From positions 1-6,509 of the forward strand of contig JAQBDA010000103.1 of NCBI GenBank assembly GCA_032124675.1: 6,509 nt of DNA, given 5' to 3'. Below the pieces are notes generated by a model. That model made no database searches. It was not told the DNA's origin and saw only the letters and a list, made by a program, of their open reading frames with translations. The first letter of the stretch is position 1. Every line of letters begins with the position of its first letter. The position numbers were made by a program, and so were the translations under genes. Below, one piece after another: positions 6,053 through 6,509 of this stretch. The DNA is from JAQBDA01 sp032124675 (GTDB lineage Bacteria; Chloroflexota; Anaerolineae; Anaerolineales; UBA4823).

Positions 6053-6265
6053 ATGAGCCAGAGATGTCAGATCACTACTCCAGTTAACGGCTTGAAAAAT
6101 ACTCTGATTCTATTGTTTGCCAGGAAAAGTAAGGCCGTCAGTCCCCAAGAAATCGCACAGCAAGAAAACATTGATTCCATGCTCCTTGCACTCGCACTGA
6201 ACGAGGCACCTGGGGGGCGGGAGATGGCATATCCACAGTTAGGTATACGGAGCAGGTCTGCTTAA
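6053..6265 (+). CDS. Possible third small hypothetical protein of the cassette
   Basis: A 70-residue ORF starting 21 bases after the preceding stop, with GACGGA about five bases before ATG 6053. It contains a short hydrophobic run (NTLILLFA), a polar helix-like middle (SPQEIAQQENIDSMLLALAL) and a weakly structured end. I recognise no family. A competing start at 6042 in another frame gives only 14 residues, so the region could also be a decayed gene. The same orientation and close spacing suggest membership of the upstream cassette, but coding status is uncertain. Confidence 0.35.
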   Translation: MSQRCQITTPVNGLKNTLILLFARKSKAVSPQEIAQQENIDSMLLALALNEAPGGREMAYPQLGIRSRSA

Positions 6266-6324
6266 CACCGATTCCGTGCCTGCAGAGGTGCACCAGGCGA
6301 ATAAGGCGGTATCGTGAAAGTGGG

Positions 6325-6347
6325 CACCGGCGTCTTATCGCCCGGTG
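6325..6347. repeat. Imperfect inverted repeat in the gene-poor right flank
   Basis: CACCGGCG (6325-6332) pairs with CGCCCGGTG (6339-6347), apart from one bulged base, around the loop TCTTAT. It lies 60 bases after the last small ORF. There is no T run on either side, so it is not a convincing intrinsic terminator. It may be part of a repeat or an mRNA 3' structure. Confidence 0.3.
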
Positions 6348-6376
6348 GAGTTAAGGTGTCAAAACCCGCATCAGTT

Positions 6377-6410
6377 GCACCCGTCGCCCTACTCAAGTGG
6401 CGACGGGTGC
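6377..6410 (-). terminator. Strong hairpin after the minus-strand edge gene, probable terminator
   Basis: A perfect 12-base GC-rich stem (GCACCCGTCGCC at 6377-6388, GGCGACGGGTGC at 6399-6410) with a 10-base loop begins six bases past the stop of the minus-strand edge gene. In the minus direction a TTTT appears only about 12 bases after the stem, and in the plus direction there is none. The placement suggests termination of the edge gene, but the weak T tract means it could instead be a stabilising 3' hairpin. Confidence 0.5.
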
Positions 6411-6416
6411 GATGAC

Positions 6417-6509
6417 TCAGCGATTGTGCTTCCAGCAGGCCTCGTAACCCTGCTTAAAGAAGGGCTCGAAGCGGCTATCGTACATGTCGGAATGCCGCTC
6501 GTAGACCAT
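6417..6509 (-). CDS. C-terminal end of an unidentified protein running off the window
   Basis: Thirty codons followed by TGA (6419-6417) are open to the right edge. The residues read VYERHSDMYDSRFEPFFKQG and then YEACWKHNR, aromatic and charged, with no family that I recognise. Nearly every codon ends in C or G, unlike random sequence here and consistent with a real gene. An ATG happens to sit exactly at the edge (6509-6507); whether it is the start or an internal methionine cannot be decided. A strong hairpin directly after the stop supports this being a gene end. Confidence 0.5.
   Translation of the reverse strand: MVYERHSDMYDSRFEPFFKQGYEACWKHNR

Noticed and set aside
6042..6086. 14-codon ORF beginning at ATG 6042
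   Set aside because: Too short to support, with no homology; it competes with the ATG 6053 frame but gives nothing recognisable.

Overview
The window looks like an accessory, IS-scarred stretch of a gammaproteobacterial chromosome. A Pseudomonas-, Marinobacter- or Halomonas-like host is my inference. It rests on moderately high GC, an OmpA protein with a type-3 calcium-repeat linker, an AraC regulator with an arabinose-binding-like N-terminal domain, and an IS91-family element. No rRNA, tRNA or CRISPR array is visible.

Layout from left to right. Positions 1 to about 1785 hold an IS91/ISCR-like element: a rolling-circle (HUH) transposase and a structured 3' tail. It abuts the 5' remnant of a GlxA-type (DJ-1/PfpI plus AraC) regulator on the minus strand, cut to about 53 residues. 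That remnant is divergent from an intact OsmC-family peroxide/hydroperoxide resistance protein (2082-2660), so a regulator/OsmC pair has probably lost its regulator. Next is the decayed remnant of a small N-terminally membrane-anchored protein (2723-2936). A secreted OmpA-family porin-like protein follows (3094-4203), ending in a strong intrinsic terminator.

After the terminator lies a short remnant of a DDE integrase-type transposase (about 4299-4414), directly next to the 3' end of a minus-strand AraC regulator (4446-5432). The regulator's start is best placed at a TTG behind a good Shine-Dalgarno sequence. Divergent from it are two overlapping small genes of unknown function (5538-6031), then a weaker third small ORF (6053-6265). 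The right edge carries two inverted repeats and the C-terminal end of a minus-strand gene that runs to the window edge.

Functional picture: the intact genes are a stress enzyme, an envelope protein, a regulator and unknown small proteins. They are separated by at least three gene remnants, which suggests repeated insertion and deletion. I see no clear new defence or biosynthetic system. The most open question is the small-gene cassette next to the AraC regulator.
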